Assembly (NCBI GenBank): GCA_041742255.1
Contig: JBGSIZ010000008.1
Location: 1-11,322 of the forward strand
From: JBGSIZ01 sp041742255
GTDB lineage: Bacteria > Pseudomonadota > Alphaproteobacteria > Rhodobacterales > Rhodobacteraceae
Direction: 5' to 3'
DNA length: 11,322 nt
Positions 1 to 6,439 of this stretch are shown in pieces. Below the pieces are notes generated by a model. It ran no database searches. It worked only from the letters and a program-made list of their open reading frames with translations, and was not told where the DNA came from. Each line of letters opens with the position of its first letter. The first letter of the stretch is position 1. Position numbers and translations under genes: made by a program.

Positions 1-485
1 CCCTTGGCCAGCGCAAGCGCGATATTGCCGGGGTCGCCCTGCCCGTCGGTGGGCAAGTAAACGCCGCCCGTCACGCCCTCGATATTCAGATGCGGATAGC
101 GGGCCTTGATCTCCTCCGGCCCGATATCCTCGACCGGGACACCAAAGGCGCGGGCCATGGCGGCGGTGCGGCGCAGTTCCTCCAGCCGCTCGCCCGTCAA
201 CGCGGTCGAAATCGACCCGACCTGCCGGTAGCCGGTGGCCAGACCCGTCTCGGCCTCCAACCCGCCATATAACTCGGCCGAATAGCGGGCAAGTTTGGTC
301 ATGTTCGCAGTAGCGCGCAATTGACCAATAAGGCCAGCGGCATGCCATGTCGTCCCGCTCGTCAGGGCCTTGCGTTCCAGCAGCACCACATCCTTCCACC
401 CCAGTTTGGTCAGGTGATAGGCGACAGAACAACCGACAACGCCACCGCCGATGATGACAACGCGGGCATGGGTAGGAAGGGTCAT
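1..485 (-). CDS. FAD-dependent oxidoreductase, DMGDH/SarDH superfamily (partial, N-terminal 161 residues)
   Basis: Reading from the ATG at 485, the frame stays open to the window edge, so only the N-terminal part is visible. Residues 7-18 form a Rossmann beta strand and glycine-rich loop (ARVVIIGGGVVG) for FAD. Residues 41-50 read LTSGTTWHAA; the His at 48 corresponds to the histidine that carries covalent FAD in dimethylglycine and sarcosine dehydrogenases. Over 48 aligned residues, 34 match the N-terminus of the fusion oxidoreductase at 1455-3905, so the two are paralogues, but they diverge after the WHAAG motif (GLIGQLRATANM here). The start is backed by AAGGTG (491-496), which overlaps the stop of the methyltransferase gene 9 bases upstream, suggesting translational coupling. 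The probable role is oxidative N-demethylation of a methylated glycine or related amine. Whether a C-terminal folate-binding GcvT domain is present lies beyond the window. Superfamily is sure; substrate unknown. Confidence 0.88.
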   Translation of the reverse strand, partial: MTLPTHARVVIIGGGVVGCSVAYHLTKLGWKDVVLLERKALTSGTTWHAAGLIGQLRATANMTKLARYSAELYGGLEAETGLATGYRQVGSISTALTGERLEELRRTAAMARAFGVPVEDIGPEEIKARYPHLNIEGVTGGVYLPTDGQGDPGNIALALAK

Positions 486-494
486 GTAGGCACC

Positions 495-1385
495 TTATGC
501 AATGGTATGGCCAGCGGCAGTCAGCACGCGGGCAAGTTCGGCAATATGAGCAGGTCCGGTTTCGCAGCAGCCGCCGACGATGGTGGCCCCCTGATCGACC
601 CACGCCATGACATGGCGGGCATAGGATTCGGGGGTCAGGTCCTCGCGGGCGAACAAGGCATCAACAGTCGGCTTGTCCTTCAGAAAATCCTTGGTGATCT
701 GGGTGAACCCATTGGCATAGGCGCCAAACGGCAATCCCGCACCCTTGAGCGCCGCAAGCGCGGCAGGCATCGCCTCGGGGGCAGAACAATTGGCCAGCAG
801 CGCCTGCGCTCCGCCCGCCACGGCAATGGCGCACACATCGGCCACGGCCTCGCCCGACCGCAACAGCGCGCCATCCTCGTCATCGACAGTGACCGACAAC
901 CACACGGGCTTGCCTGCGGCCTTCGCGCCTTCAAGGATCGACCGGGCATGGGCCAACGACGCAACCGTCTCGCAAATGATCAGATCGACATGGGGACCAA
1001 TCTCGCGGGCAACTTCGGCATATCTGGCCACAGCGACATCATAGGGCGGATGCTTATCCGGACGATACGACGCCTCCAGCGGCCCGATGGACCCGGCGAC
1101 CCGCTTGCCGGGGCTGACGGCGGCGCGGGCCTCGGCCAAGGCGGCGGCATGCAAGCCATGGAAATGGCCCTCCAACGGGGTGCCGTCCAGGCGATCATGG
1201 TGAATGCAATAGGTGTTGGTCGTCGCAATCGACGCCCCCACCGCAAAATAGTCGCGATGCAGCTCGCCCACCATGCCGGGGTGGTCGAACATCACCTGGG
1301 TGGACCACAAATTCGTCGGCACTTCGCCCGACCGATGGGTCAATTCCTGCCCAAGCCCACCGTCCAGTAACGTTATCTCAACCAT
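495..1385 (-). CDS. Homocysteine S-methyltransferase family protein (BHMT/MmuM-like)
   Basis: A 296-residue protein of the Zn-dependent homocysteine S-methyltransferase (Pfam S-methyl_trans) TIM-barrel family, which moves a methyl group from a donor such as glycine betaine or S-methylmethionine to homocysteine, giving methionine. Visible marks are the N-terminal LLDGGLGQEL strand-loop, IICETVASL mid-protein, and three zinc-type cysteines: Cys200 in ANCSAPEAM and Cys273-Cys274 in VGGCCETGP. The start is set at the ATG at 1385, because AAGGTG lies 6 bases upstream and the protein then begins directly with the family's first strand. The longer starts (ATG 1400, TTG 1409) fall inside an intergenic repeat and would add a non-family tail. 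It sits between two FAD demethylase-type oxidoreductases, 69 bases after one and 9 before the other. That context favours a betaine-type methyl donor, but the donor is inference. Confidence 0.9.
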   Translation of the reverse strand: MVEITLLDGGLGQELTHRSGEVPTNLWSTQVMFDHPGMVGELHRDYFAVGASIATTNTYCIHHDRLDGTPLEGHFHGLHAAALAEARAAVSPGKRVAGSIGPLEASYRPDKHPPYDVAVARYAEVAREIGPHVDLIICETVASLAHARSILEGAKAAGKPVWLSVTVDDEDGALLRSGEAVADVCAIAVAGGAQALLANCSAPEAMPAALAALKGAGLPFGAYANGFTQITKDFLKDKPTVDALFAREDLTPESYARHVMAWVDQGATIVGGCCETGPAHIAELARVLTAAGHTIA

Positions 1386-1391
1386 GTCCTG

Positions 1392-1397
1392 CACCTT
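1392..1397 (-). promoter_or_regulatory. Ribosome binding site fixing the methyltransferase start
   Basis: Minus-strand AAGGTG, 6 bases before the ATG at 1385. It favours that start over the in-frame ATG at 1400 and TTG at 1409, which lie within the tail of the neighbouring repeat. Confidence 0.6.
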
Positions 1398-1453
1398 CAT
1401 CTCGTCCAAAATACCTCGGGGGAGTCGCCAGCGGCGACGGGGGCAGCGCCCCC
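1398..1453 (-). repeat. Twin-hairpin intergenic repeat ending in CCCCCGAGGTATTTTGG
   Basis: Read on the minus strand, two perfect hairpins lie back to back. The first is GGGGGC-GCT-GCCCCC (1453-1439) and the second is GTCGCC-GCT-GGCGAC (1438-1424); each has a 6-bp stem and the same GCT loop. They are followed at once by TCCCCCGAGGTATTTTGGAC and then GAGATGAA. From memory, a hairpin plus CCCCGAGGTATTTTGG-type tail recurs between genes in Rhodobacteraceae genomes; I cannot run the search here. The GGGGG of the first hairpin could also pair with the CCCCC of the tail, giving an alternative fold. It begins just after the stop of the FAD/GcvT fusion gene, so it may act as a partial terminator or 3'-end stabiliser within the operon. 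Confidence 0.72.
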
Positions 1454-1454
1454 T

Positions 1455-3905
1455 CTAGGCCCGGATGCGGGCGTTCTCCGGGTCCCACAACGGGTCCTCG
1501 CCCCGCACGGTGGCGGCAAACCTCTCGCCATAAATCTCGATCTCGACAGGGGTGCCCGGCACCGCCAGATCGGGGCGCACCATGCCCAGCGCAATAGACG
1601 CGGCCACCCGGTGGCCCCATCCGCCGGACAATGTCTCACCCACAATCACATCGCCTAGCCAGATGATGGACATATAGGGGGCATCGCAGGGGCCGGGGGC
1701 ATCAAGGGTCAGGGTCACAAACCGCTTGGTCGGGCCGGCCTGTCGCTCAACCTCCAACGCAGCCTTGCCCCGAAACGCGGGCTTGTCCCATTTGACGAAC
1801 CGATCCAGCCCCAATTGCAACGCGGTATAATCGGTGGACAGGTCGCCCTTCCACGCTTTGTAACCCTTTTCCAGACGCAAGGAATTCAGGGCCCACATCC
1901 CGAACGGCACCGCACCAGCCGCCAGAACGGCGTCATAAACAGCAGGGGTATCGGCAACCTTGGAATGAATCTCCCACCCCAGTTCCCCGGCAAAAGACAC
2001 ACGGACCAACTGCACCCAATGGCCCGCGATCTGACAGGACTGGTGGGTCAACCAACCCTTGGTCAGGTCGGCATCCGAAATCTGGGCAAACAGGGCGCGG
2101 GACTTTGGCCCGGTGACAATCTGACAGGAAAAATCTGGGGTCACATCGGTCAGGGCAAAGGCAGCGTCGTCCGGTTTCTGCCCGTCCAGCCATTCATAAT
2201 CGTGCCATTGGGCCACGGCTGCGGTGATCAGGAAAAAGAAATCGTCATCAAGCCGCATGGCGGACATTTCGGTCACAACGCGGCCCCGGTCATCGGTGAA
2301 ATACAACAGGCCAATGCGGCCCACCGACGGCAATCGCCCGGTGCACAGGGTATCGAGCCACGCGGCGGCCCCCGGCCCCTGCAACCGGAACCGGGAAAAT
2401 CCGGGCAGGTCCAGAACGCCGACACCGTCGCGGACGGCGGCACATTCCTCGGCGATACGCGGCTCCCACGGTCCTGCGCGGCCCCATGTCTCGGTTGCGG
2501 CCTCGCTCAGGTCATCGCCGGGCTTGGCATACCAGTTGGCGCGCTCCCACCCGTTATAGGCACCAAATACGGCAGCCAACCCCTTGACCCGGTCATGCAC
2601 GGCGGACAGGCGGCGATCAGCCCCGGCAGGCCAGCGGTGCCACGGGAAATGCATCGCATATTCATGGCCATAGGTCTCAATGGCCTTGTCCACGCAATAC
2701 TGCGGATCGGTATAATCGGTATAGCGGCGGGGGTCGCAGGACCACATATCCCACTCGGTCTGGCCTTCGGTGATCCATTCGGCCATCACCTTGCCGGCGC
2801 CGCCCGCTTGGGTGATGCCAAACGTGAACACACAGGCCTCATAGGCGTTGCGAACACCGGGCATCGGTCCCATCAGGGGCAAACCATCGGGGGCATAGGG
2901 GATCGGGCCATTGATAACCTTGGACACGCCGACCGTGCCCAAGGCAGGCACACGGGCCATCGCATCCTCGATATAAAACTCCAACCGGTCCAGATCATCG
3001 GGATACAGTTGAAAACTGAAATCCTGCGGCATCGGGTCGGTGGGGTCCACCCAATGGGCGCGGCAATTGCGTTCATACGGGCCAAGGTTGAACCCGGCCT
3101 TTTCCTGCCGCAAGTAATAGGACGTATCAACATCGCGCAGCAGGGGGAGCTTGTGACCCACCTCGCGGGTCCATGCATCCACCTCTGGGATCGGATCGGT
3201 CAACAGGTATTGGTGGCTCATCACGGCCATGGGCACTGTGCGACCGCCATAGGGGCGGAACCATTCGCCGACCCGCTGGGCATAATATCCGGCGGCATTG
3301 ACCACCTTTTCGCAAGCAATATCACCCTTGTCGGTGTGAACGATCCAGCCGTCCGGGGTTTGGGCAACACCGGTGGCGGGGGTAAACCGCAAAATCCGGG
3401 CACCCAACTGCCGGGCCCCCTTGGCCAAGGCTTGGGTCAATTGTGCAGGGTCAATATCGCCATCATCGGGGTCAAACAACGCCCCGGCAATGTCATGGGT
3501 TTCAATGAACGGATACCGGGCCTTGATCTCGTCCACGCCGATGGTCTCAAGGTCCAATCCCTGCGACCGCCCCATCCCCTTGGCACGGGCAAACTCCTGC
3601 ATGCGCTCGCGACTATGGGCCAACCGGATAGACCCGGTGACGTGGTAATTCATCGGATAATCCACGGCATCAGCCAATCCGCGATACAATTGCAGGGAAT
3701 ACCGCTGCATGTTCATCACGGCCCAGGACGTGCTGAACGACGGACAATTGCCCGCCGCATGCCATGTGGACCCGGCGGTCAATTCGTTCTTTTCCAGCAA
3801 CACGCAATCGGTCCAACCTGCCTTGGCAAGGTGATACAGGGTGGACACACCCACAGCACCGCCACCTATGATGACCACACGGGCCGTTGTCGGAAAATCG
3901 TTCAT
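1455..3905 (-). CDS. FAD-dependent oxidoreductase fused to GcvT (dimethylglycine/sarcosine dehydrogenase-like)
   Basis: An 816-residue fusion enzyme, a usual length for this family. Residues about 8-380 are a DAO-type FAD domain, with GGGAVG at 14-19 and TWHAAG around His49, the likely site of covalent FAD. About 380-435 is a linker; 435-700 a GcvT folate-binding domain (RGRVVTEMSAMRL; SFAGELGWEI at 637-646; LRLEKGYKAW); 710-810 a GcvT C-terminal barrel. Such enzymes oxidise an N-methyl amine and pass formaldehyde-level carbon to tetrahydrofolate in the cytoplasm. Unusual points are NCPSFS after WHAAG, and Glu546 where glycine-cleavage T proteins have an Asp. The start at 3905 is chosen because GGAG (3912-3915) lies 6 bases upstream; the ATG at 3917 would have no such site. 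It follows the XRE-cupin gene by 28 bases. Substrate is not determined: dimethylglycine, sarcosine or another methylated amine. Confidence 0.9.
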   Translation of the reverse strand: MNDFPTTARVVIIGGGAVGVSTLYHLAKAGWTDCVLLEKNELTAGSTWHAAGNCPSFSTSWAVMNMQRYSLQLYRGLADAVDYPMNYHVTGSIRLAHSRERMQEFARAKGMGRSQGLDLETIGVDEIKARYPFIETHDIAGALFDPDDGDIDPAQLTQALAKGARQLGARILRFTPATGVAQTPDGWIVHTDKGDIACEKVVNAAGYYAQRVGEWFRPYGGRTVPMAVMSHQYLLTDPIPEVDAWTREVGHKLPLLRDVDTSYYLRQEKAGFNLGPYERNCRAHWVDPTDPMPQDFSFQLYPDDLDRLEFYIEDAMARVPALGTVGVSKVINGPIPYAPDGLPLMGPMPGVRNAYEACVFTFGITQAGGAGKVMAEWITEGQTEWDMWSCDPRRYTDYTDPQYCVDKAIETYGHEYAMHFPWHRWPAGADRRLSAVHDRVKGLAAVFGAYNGWERANWYAKPGDDLSEAATETWGRAGPWEPRIAEECAAVRDGVGVLDLPGFSRFRLQGPGAAAWLDTLCTGRLPSVGRIGLLYFTDDRGRVVTEMSAMRLDDDFFFLITAAVAQWHDYEWLDGQKPDDAAFALTDVTPDFSCQIVTGPKSRALFAQISDADLTKGWLTHQSCQIAGHWVQLVRVSFAGELGWEIHSKVADTPAVYDAVLAAGAVPFGMWALNSLRLEKGYKAWKGDLSTDYTALQLGLDRFVKWDKPAFRGKAALEVERQAGPTKRFVTLTLDAPGPCDAPYMSIIWLGDVIVGETLSGGWGHRVAASIALGMVRPDLAVPGTPVEIEIYGERFAATVRGEDPLWDPENARIRA

Positions 3906-3911
3906 CGGTGT

Positions 3912-3915
3912 CTCC
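3912..3915 (-). promoter_or_regulatory. Ribosome binding site fixing the start of the FAD/GcvT fusion
   Basis: Minus-strand GGAG with a 6-base spacer to the ATG at 3905. It lies within the alternative upstream reading (ATG at 3917), so it argues for the shorter protein starting MNDFPTTARVV. Confidence 0.6.
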
Positions 3916-3933
3916 ATATGCAGGCGTGCGGGG

Positions 3934-4503
3934 TCAGTAGACCGGGGGGGCGATGACCCAGATCACCGCGCAAGGGGTGGACCGGGGGTTGTGCCACCGA
4001 AACGGCTCGCCCCGGATGCGGAAACTGTCGCCCGGCGACAGGCGGAACACCCGGTCACCGATCCATAGGTCCAGATGTCCGGATATAACAAATCCAACTT
4101 CCTGCGTTGGGCGGGTGGTGAATTCGGACAGGGTGGCCCCCGGTTCGAACGTGGAATGAACCACCTCGAAATCATCGGTCAGGTCGGGGGAGAGCAACTC
4201 CTCCACCAACCCGGCCTCGCGGCTGCCAATCGGGCGGCGGGCACCTTTGCGCACGATCAGACCGTCTTCGTCGGGGCGGGTATCGGCGCGAAACAGGCTC
4301 GACATGGCCACGTCCAGAATGGCGGCCATGGCGCGCAGATCGGTGATCGCGGGGCTGGACAGGTCGCGTTCAACCTGGCTCAACCACCCCACCGATTTGC
4401 CCAGTGCCGCCGCCAGTTCCTGCAACGTCAACCCGCGCGCCGTGCGCAAGGCGCGCAAATCCGCGCCAAGCGTCGGGTTGTGGGTGGGGGGATCGTGAAT
4501 CAT
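3934..4503 (-). CDS. XRE-family transcriptional regulator with C-terminal cupin domain
   Basis: A 189-residue regulator. Residues about 13-67 are an XRE helix-turn-helix (GADLRALRTARGLTLQELA, then GKSVGWLSQVERDLSSPAI), and about 113-187 form a cupin_2 sensor domain (PTQEVGFVISGHLDLWIGD, RLSPGDSFRI, WHNP). In such one-component regulators the cupin senses a small ligand and controls a neighbouring catabolic operon. The usual metal-binding histidines of the first cupin motif are absent (FTTRPTQE); only Glu136 and His171 remain, so metal binding is doubtful. The gene starts 2 bases downstream of the 13-bp-phased palindrome array at 4506-4583 and ends 28 bases before the FAD/GcvT fusion, consistent with an autoregulated first gene of the operon. 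No strong Shine-Dalgarno precedes the ATG at 4503; a weak GGA lies 10 bases upstream, inside the array. Confidence 0.9.
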   Translation of the reverse strand: MIHDPPTHNPTLGADLRALRTARGLTLQELAAALGKSVGWLSQVERDLSSPAITDLRAMAAILDVAMSSLFRADTRPDEDGLIVRKGARRPIGSREAGLVEELLSPDLTDDFEVVHSTFEPGATLSEFTTRPTQEVGFVISGHLDLWIGDRVFRLSPGDSFRIRGEPFRWHNPRSTPCAVIWVIAPPVY

Positions 4504-4505
4504 CG

Positions 4506-4583
4506 GTGAAAATTCCAGCTACAATTTCACGATGGCACGCCCCCGTGAAATTTCAAGCCGAAATTTCAGCCAGAATTTTCAGC
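4506..4583 (-). promoter_or_regulatory. Array of GAAATTTC-type palindromes phased at 13 bp (probable operator)
   Basis: Cut into 13-base blocks from 4506, five of six blocks carry the same core in the same register (plus strand): GTGAAAATTCCAG, CTACAATTTCACG, ATGGCACGCCCCC (no core), GTGAAATTTCAAG, CCGAAATTTCAGC and CAGAATTTTCAGC. Core centres lie at 4511.5, 4524.5, 4550.5, 4563.5 and 4576.5, exact multiples of 13. The array fills the gap between msrC and the regulator, overlaps the msrC stop codon at one end, and reaches 3 bases from the regulator start at the other. The third block lacks the palindrome and could hold a promoter element. No other GAAATTTC cluster was seen in the window. Binding by the adjacent XRE-cupin protein is inference. 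Confidence 0.72.
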
Positions 4584-5031
4584 GGGCGAAAACCCCGGCC
4601 AGAATGTGGGTCAACGCAACACTGTCCGCTTCGTCAAAGGCGGCAGGCTGGTCACTGTCGATGTCAAACACGCCAATCAGATCGCCGCCCGGTCCAAACA
4701 CCGGCAGCACAATCTCGGACCTTGTCGATGTGGCACAAGCAATATGGCCGGGAAACGCATCGACATCGGGCACCAATTGCACCAGACCCGTGCGGGCCGC
4801 CGCTCCGCACACGCCCCGCGCAAACGGAATGACAAGGCACCCATGCCCGCCCTGATAGGGTCCGATCTTCAGCAATTCGGGGGCCACGACGCGGTAAAAC
4901 CCGGTCCAGTCGAACCTGTCGTCCGCGTGATGCACCTCGCACGCGACCGTGGCCATCAACGACACAACGTCGGTTTCACCCTCGGTCAAGGCGGCAATCG
5001 TCTTTTGCAGTTCGGCATAGTCCACGCGCAT
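4579..5031 (-). CDS. msrC: Free methionine-(R)-sulfoxide reductase, GAF-domain type
   Basis: A 150-residue single GAF-domain cytoplasmic enzyme that reduces free methionine-(R)-sulfoxide to methionine. The three family cysteines are present: Cys65 (GGHGCLVIPF), Cys75 (RGVCG) and Cys99 (GHIACAT). Their spacings of 10 and 24 residues equal those of E. coli fRMsr (Cys84, 94, 118). The family's WTGFYRV, HIAC, SEIVLPV and IGVFDIDS segments are also visible. The start at 5031 is chosen because the ATG lies one base after the thiolase stop codon, with GAGG (5041-5044) 9 bases upstream inside the thiolase gene; a longer reading to 5073 would overlap the thiolase and add an unrelated N-terminus. The layout suggests translational coupling to the thiolase. 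A link to the methionine-producing methyltransferase downstream is possible but unproven. Confidence 0.92.
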   Translation of the reverse strand: MRVDYAELQKTIAALTEGETDVVSLMATVACEVHHADDRFDWTGFYRVVAPELLKIGPYQGGHGCLVIPFARGVCGAAARTGLVQLVPDVDAFPGHIACATSTRSEIVLPVFGPGGDLIGVFDIDSDQPAAFDEADSVALTHILAGVFAR

Positions 5032-5032
5032 G

Positions 5033-6184
5033 TCAGGCAACCTCGATTGCGATAGCCGTGGCCTCGCCCCCACCGATACAAATCGCGGCGACCCCGCGGC
5101 GCAACCCCCGCGCCTCCAGCGCGTGCAGCAGGGTTACGATGATCCGCGCCCCCGACGCCCCAATCGGATGGCCCAGCGCACAGGCGCCGCCGTTCACATT
5201 CATCTTGTCGCGAGGCACGCCCATGTCGCGCATGAACGCCATGGGCACCACGGCAAACGCCTCGTTGACCTCCCACAGGTCCACATCCTGCACCGTCCAC
5301 CCCAACCGGGCCAACAGCTTGCGCGCGGCAGGAACCGGGGCCGTGGTGAACAAACCGGGGGCCTGAGCGTGGCTGGCGTGGCCCATGATCCGGGCGCGGA
5401 CGGGCAATCCGGCATCGTCCGCCGCAAGGATCAACGCCGCAGCACCATCCGAAATGGACGATGAATTGGCCGCCGTCACCGTGCCCCCCTCGCGAAATGC
5501 CGGGCGCAGCAACGGGATCTTGTCCGGGCGGGCCTTGGCGGGTTGTTCATCCTGCGCCACGGTCCCGCCCTTGGACAGGTCCACGGGCGTCACCTCGCGG
5601 TCAAACGCGCCAGACCGGATCGCGTCCAGCGACCGGGACAACGACCCAAGGGCATAGTCATCCTGATCGGCGCGGGTGAACTGGAACGTCTCGGCGCAAT
5701 CCTCAGCAAAGGTGCCCATAAGGCGACCCTTGTCATAGGCATCCTCCAACCCGTCCAGAAACATGGAATCCTGCACTTGGGCGTGGCCAATCCGGGCACC
5801 ACCGCGCATCTTGGGCAACAGATAGGGGGCGTTGGTCATGCTCTCCATCCCGCCCGCGGCGATAACGCGGGCACCGCCCAGGGCAATCTGGTCGCAGGCC
5901 ATCATGACAGCCTTCATCCCGGACCCGCACATCTTGTTCAGAGTGGTGGCGGGCACATCGTCCCCCAAACCGGCGGCAAATCCGGCCTGTCGGGCGGGGG
6001 CCTGCCCCTGACCGGCGGGCAGAACACACCCCATCAACACCTCGTCCACCGATGGCACGCCCGCCTGCACCATGGCAGCGCGGATCGCGGCACCGCCCAA
6101 TTCGGGGGCGCTGACCCCGACGAACACGCCTTGAAACCCACCCATGGCCGTGCGGGCCGCCCCTGCGATAATAACCGATGTCAT
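5033..6184 (-). CDS. Acetyl-CoA C-acetyltransferase (thiolase)
   Basis: A 383-residue thiolase that condenses or cleaves acetyl-CoA/acetoacetyl-CoA (biosynthetic or degradative class II). The nucleophile is Cys86 in NKMCGSGMKA. NEAFA lies around 307-311, His339 in GGACALGHPIGASGAR, and the second catalytic Cys369 in CIGGGEA. Nothing is missing, and the length is slightly below the common 390-393. The ATG at 6184 is preferred over a GTG at 6202 because AAAGGA (6191-6196) is 6 bases upstream and the protein then starts with the family's first strand (MTSVIIAGAARTAMG). The gene is first in a two-gene unit with msrC. It could serve acetate or fatty-acid use, polyhydroxybutyrate synthesis (PhaA) or ketone degradation (AtoB); no neighbour decides this, so no symbol is given. 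Confidence 0.95.
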   Translation of the reverse strand: MTSVIIAGAARTAMGGFQGVFVGVSAPELGGAAIRAAMVQAGVPSVDEVLMGCVLPAGQGQAPARQAGFAAGLGDDVPATTLNKMCGSGMKAVMMACDQIALGGARVIAAGGMESMTNAPYLLPKMRGGARIGHAQVQDSMFLDGLEDAYDKGRLMGTFAEDCAETFQFTRADQDDYALGSLSRSLDAIRSGAFDREVTPVDLSKGGTVAQDEQPAKARPDKIPLLRPAFREGGTVTAANSSSISDGAAALILAADDAGLPVRARIMGHASHAQAPGLFTTAPVPAARKLLARLGWTVQDVDLWEVNEAFAVVPMAFMRDMGVPRDKMNVNGGACALGHPIGASGARIIVTLLHALEARGLRRGVAAICIGGGEATAIAIEVA

Positions 6185-6312
6185 TGATCGTCCTTTCGCC
6201 ACAGTTGGGGCTGTTCCGGGTCATTGGGTCAGCGCGGGAAACACTGCCCCGAACATGCCTTGATAGGGCCATTGTGCCGCCTTGGCGCGAAACAACAAGA
6301 GGGGTGTAGCTG

Positions 6313-6381
6313 CATATGGCTTCCCTCGGTTCCGCGTTATCAAACGCCCCCACCCAGTTGCGCGGGACCGAGGTTCATATG
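6313..6381. repeat. Large inverted repeat bordered by CATATG
   Basis: CCTCGGTTCCGCG (6324-6336) pairs with CGCGGGACCGAGG (6361-6373): 13 consecutive pairs with one G-U wobble, around a 24-base loop. Outside an unequal internal bulge (5 versus 2 bases), both arms end in CATATG (6313-6318 and 6376-6381). No T-rich tract follows on either strand, so it does not look like an intrinsic terminator. It lies in the 270-base gap between hspQ and the thiolase, about 130 bases before the thiolase start, where it could be an RNA structure in a leader, an operator, or a palindromic mobile-type repeat. Confidence 0.6.
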
Positions 6382-6389
6382 ACCCACTT

Positions 6390-6425
6390 TACTCGCAAAA
6401 ACCAAACGCGGCCCCGCTTACGGGG
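6390..6425 (-). terminator. Probable intrinsic terminator of hspQ
   Basis: On the minus strand, CCCCG-TAAG-CGGGG (6425-6412) is followed by CCGCGTTTGGTTTTTGCG, a T-rich stretch. It lies about 30 bases past the hspQ stop. A second hairpin just before it (6440-6453, GCCCGG-TG-CCGGGC on the minus strand) directly follows the stop codon. Confidence 0.55.
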
Positions 6426-6439
6426 TGACGATGGCATTG

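Noticed and set aside
37..44. CCCTGCCC, i.e. a KOPS-like GGGCAGGG on the minus strand
   Set aside because: A single 8-base match in 11 kb of GC-rich DNA is expected by chance, and it lies inside a coding region; no polarity can be judged.
321..1370. A 349-codon plus-strand frame opposite the methyltransferase
   Set aside because: Antisense to a gene with intact zinc cysteines; no recognisable protein features.
1815..3956. A 713-codon open frame on the plus strand, opposite the FAD/GcvT fusion gene
   Set aside because: It is antisense to a clear full-length enzyme, is Gly/His/Gln/Pro-rich with no recognisable domain, and is what GC-rich codon bias produces on the opposite strand.
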